Of a DNA stretch of 64,000 nucleotides, positions 62,646 through 64,000 are shown piece by piece. The position numbers were made by a program, and so were the translations under genes. The notes under the pieces are model-generated. The model made no database searches and was not told the DNA's origin. It saw only the letters and a program-made list of their open reading frames with translations. Source of the DNA: Flavobacteriales bacterium (lineage in GTDB: Bacteria; Bacteroidota; Bacteroidia; Flavobacteriales_E; Vicingaceae); the NCBI GenBank assembly GCA_020853105.1, contig JADYZM010000040.1, forward strand, positions 1 to 64,000. The letters are read 5' to 3'. Within the stretch, counting starts at the first letter, position 1. Every line of letters begins with the position of its first letter.

Positions 62646-64000
62646 TTACATGTGAATTACTTCTCCGTATGCAGCTGCTGCAGCTTCCATCACTGCTTCA
62701 CTCATAGTCGGGTGAGGATGAACTGTTTTAATTAACTCATGACCTGTAGTTTCCAGTTTACGAATAGCAACAATTTCAGCTATCATTTCAGTAACGTTGT
62801 ACCCAATCATGTGTCCACCCAATAATTCGCCGTATTTTGCATCAAAAATTAATTTTACAAATCCATCTTTATGCCCAGCTGCACTTGCTTTTCCTGATGC
62901 AGAAAATGGAAATTTCCCAACTTTAATTTCATATCCCTTTTCGAGAGCCATTTTCTCTGTCATTCCTACTGATGAAACTTCAGGAACACAATAAGTACAA
63001 CCTGGAATATTTCCATAATTCAGTGGTTCTACATGTAATCCGGCTATTTTTTCAACACATATTATACCTTCAGCTGATGCAACGTGTGCTAATGCATGAC
63101 CTTTGGTAACATCACCAATTGCATAATATCCAGGAATATTAGTTTGGTAAAAATCATTAGTTACAATGATATCTTTGTCAACAATAATTCCAACGTCTTC
63201 TAAACCAATGTTTTCAATGTTTCGTTTTATGCCAACAGCTGATAACACAACATCGCATTCAATTGTTTCTTCTCCTTTTTTTGTTTTTACTAAAACTTTG
63301 CAGCCGTTTCCTTTAGTGTCAACACTTTCAACAGATGAATTGGTCATAACGTTTATTCCAGCTTTTTTGAATGAACGTTCTAGTTGTTTTGAAACATCTT
63401 CATCTTCTAAAGGAACTATATTTGGCAAGTATTCAATGAGAGTAACTTCAACTCCCATCGCATTATAGAAATAGGCAAATTCAGACCCGATAGCACCAGA
63501 CCCAACAACAACCATTTTTTTAGGAAGTTTTGGCAAAACCAATGCTTCTCTGTATCCAATTATTTTTTTTCCGTCTTGAGGCAAGTTTGGTAAAACTCTT
63601 GAGCGAGCACCTGTAGCTATAATAATGTGTTTTGCTGAATATTCAGTTACTTTTTTATCATCTCCTTCAACGTCTATTTTTTGTCCTTTTTTTAGCGTTG
63701 CAGTTCCTTTGATGATGTCAACTTTGTTTTTTTTCATCAAAAACTGAATTCCATTACTCATGCCATTGGCAACATCTCTGCTTCTTTTTACAATAGCCGG
63801 AAAGTCTGCGTCAGCATTTTTCACATTTATTCCGTAATCTGCAGCATGATTGATGTATTCAAATACACTTGCACTTTTTAATAAAGCTTTTGTCGGGATA
63901 CAACCCCAGTTTAAGCAAATTCCACCTAATTCTGCTTTTTCAACCAATGCTGTTTTTAATCCTAATTGAGAAGCTCGTATGGCGGCAACATATCCACCTG
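62646..64000 (-). CDS. lpdA: Dihydrolipoyl dehydrogenase (E3), N terminus cut by the window edge
   Basis: FAD/NAD-dependent oxidation of dihydrolipoamide in 2-oxoacid dehydrogenase complexes. Reading runs to 64000 (GGYVAAIRASQLGLKTALVEKAELGG), so only about 10-15 residues, including GxGxxG, are missing. The redox disulfide is in GGICLNWGCIPTKALL. The NAD-binding MVVVGSGAIGSEFAYFY and FAD-binding GYYAIGDVTKGHALAHVASAEG follow, and the C-terminal catalytic His-Glu pair is VHPHPTMSEAVMEAA. A TTG codon within this stretch (63947) is not the start. It provides E3 function that the E1 gene at 4140 would need. Confidence 0.95.
   Translation of the reverse strand, partial: GGYVAAIRASQLGLKTALVEKAELGGICLNWGCIPTKALLKSASVFEYINHAADYGINVKNADADFPAIVKRSRDVANGMSNGIQFLMKKNKVDIIKGTATLKKGQKIDVEGDDKKVTEYSAKHIIIATGARSRVLPNLPQDGKKIIGYREALVLPKLPKKMVVVGSGAIGSEFAYFYNAMGVEVTLIEYLPNIVPLEDEDVSKQLERSFKKAGINVMTNSSVESVDTKGNGCKVLVKTKKGEETIECDVVLSAVGIKRNIENIGLEDVGIIVDKDIIVTNDFYQTNIPGYYAIGDVTKGHALAHVASAEGIICVEKIAGLHVEPLNYGNIPGCTYCVPEVSSVGMTEKMALEKGYEIKVGKFPFSASGKASAAGHKDGFVKLIFDAKYGELLGGHMIGYNVTEMIAEIVAIRKLETTGHELIKTVHPHPTMSEAVMEAAAAAYGEVIHM

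Overview
The window looks like a chromosomal segment of a low-GC Bacteroidota bacterium, most likely in or near Flavobacteriales. The evidence is five proteins with type IX secretion system (T9SS) C-terminal sorting domains, SprB/PKD-type repeats, -7 promoter elements of the form TAnnTTTG instead of sigma70 -10 boxes, a fused branched-chain keto-acid dehydrogenase E1, a long type-II-like IleRS, a GlnRS next to GluRS, and a DksA relative without zinc cysteines. About 93% is coding. I see no prophage, transposase, CRISPR array or rRNA. All names come from motif recognition by reading; no database search was possible.

Layout. 1-3.8 kb: two minus-strand secreted surface proteins (the first cut by the window edge), separated by a palindromic repeat and preceded by a (TC)20 microsatellite. 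4.1-6.2 kb: fused E1 alpha/beta. 6.4-7.0 kb: a small-ORF/DUF6169-like gene pair. 7-15 kb: aldehyde dehydrogenase, saccharopine-dehydrogenase-like enzyme, ZIP metal transporter, ACC-deaminase-like PLP enzyme, DUF5522 protein, urocanase, Maf, UbiA-type prenyltransferase. 15-27 kb: RecQ, a DUF4920/CxxCH lipoprotein pair, a T9SS protein with PKD and SprB-like repeats, LigA, a TPR protein, FolB, GlnRS, GluRS. 27-35 kb: DUF202 protein, lipoprotein plus secreted M14 carboxypeptidase, LspA, DksA-like protein, IleRS, tRNA-Ala(GGC). 35-38.5 kb: DUF2851, SPFH protein, PyrF.

38.5-43.9 kb is the most unusual part. A tight minus-strand operon encodes a T9SS protein, a surface lipoprotein, a TonB-dependent receptor and a lipoprotein with a sulfite-oxidase-type molybdopterin-binding fold. 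It ends at a strong terminator and is followed by a separate gene for a ModE-type DNA-binding domain. Two 23-bp direct repeats lie directly upstream of the operon. I propose a metal or oxyanion (possibly molybdate) uptake system; substrate and regulation are inference.

44-53 kb: a PASTA protein, T9SS protein and RluD operon, then three cell-envelope proteins (two related barrel/thrombospondin-3 proteins flanking a SPOR-like one), then a LOG-family protein and UvrA. 56-62.4 kb: a capsule or exopolysaccharide cluster (WecA-like transferase, RfbC, Wzc-like autokinase, Wza-like export lipoprotein, GT4 glycosyltransferase). The right edge holds a dihydrolipoamide dehydrogenase cut at its N terminus. 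It is the E3 type of subunit that the E1 at 4.1 kb would need, although the two genes lie far apart.
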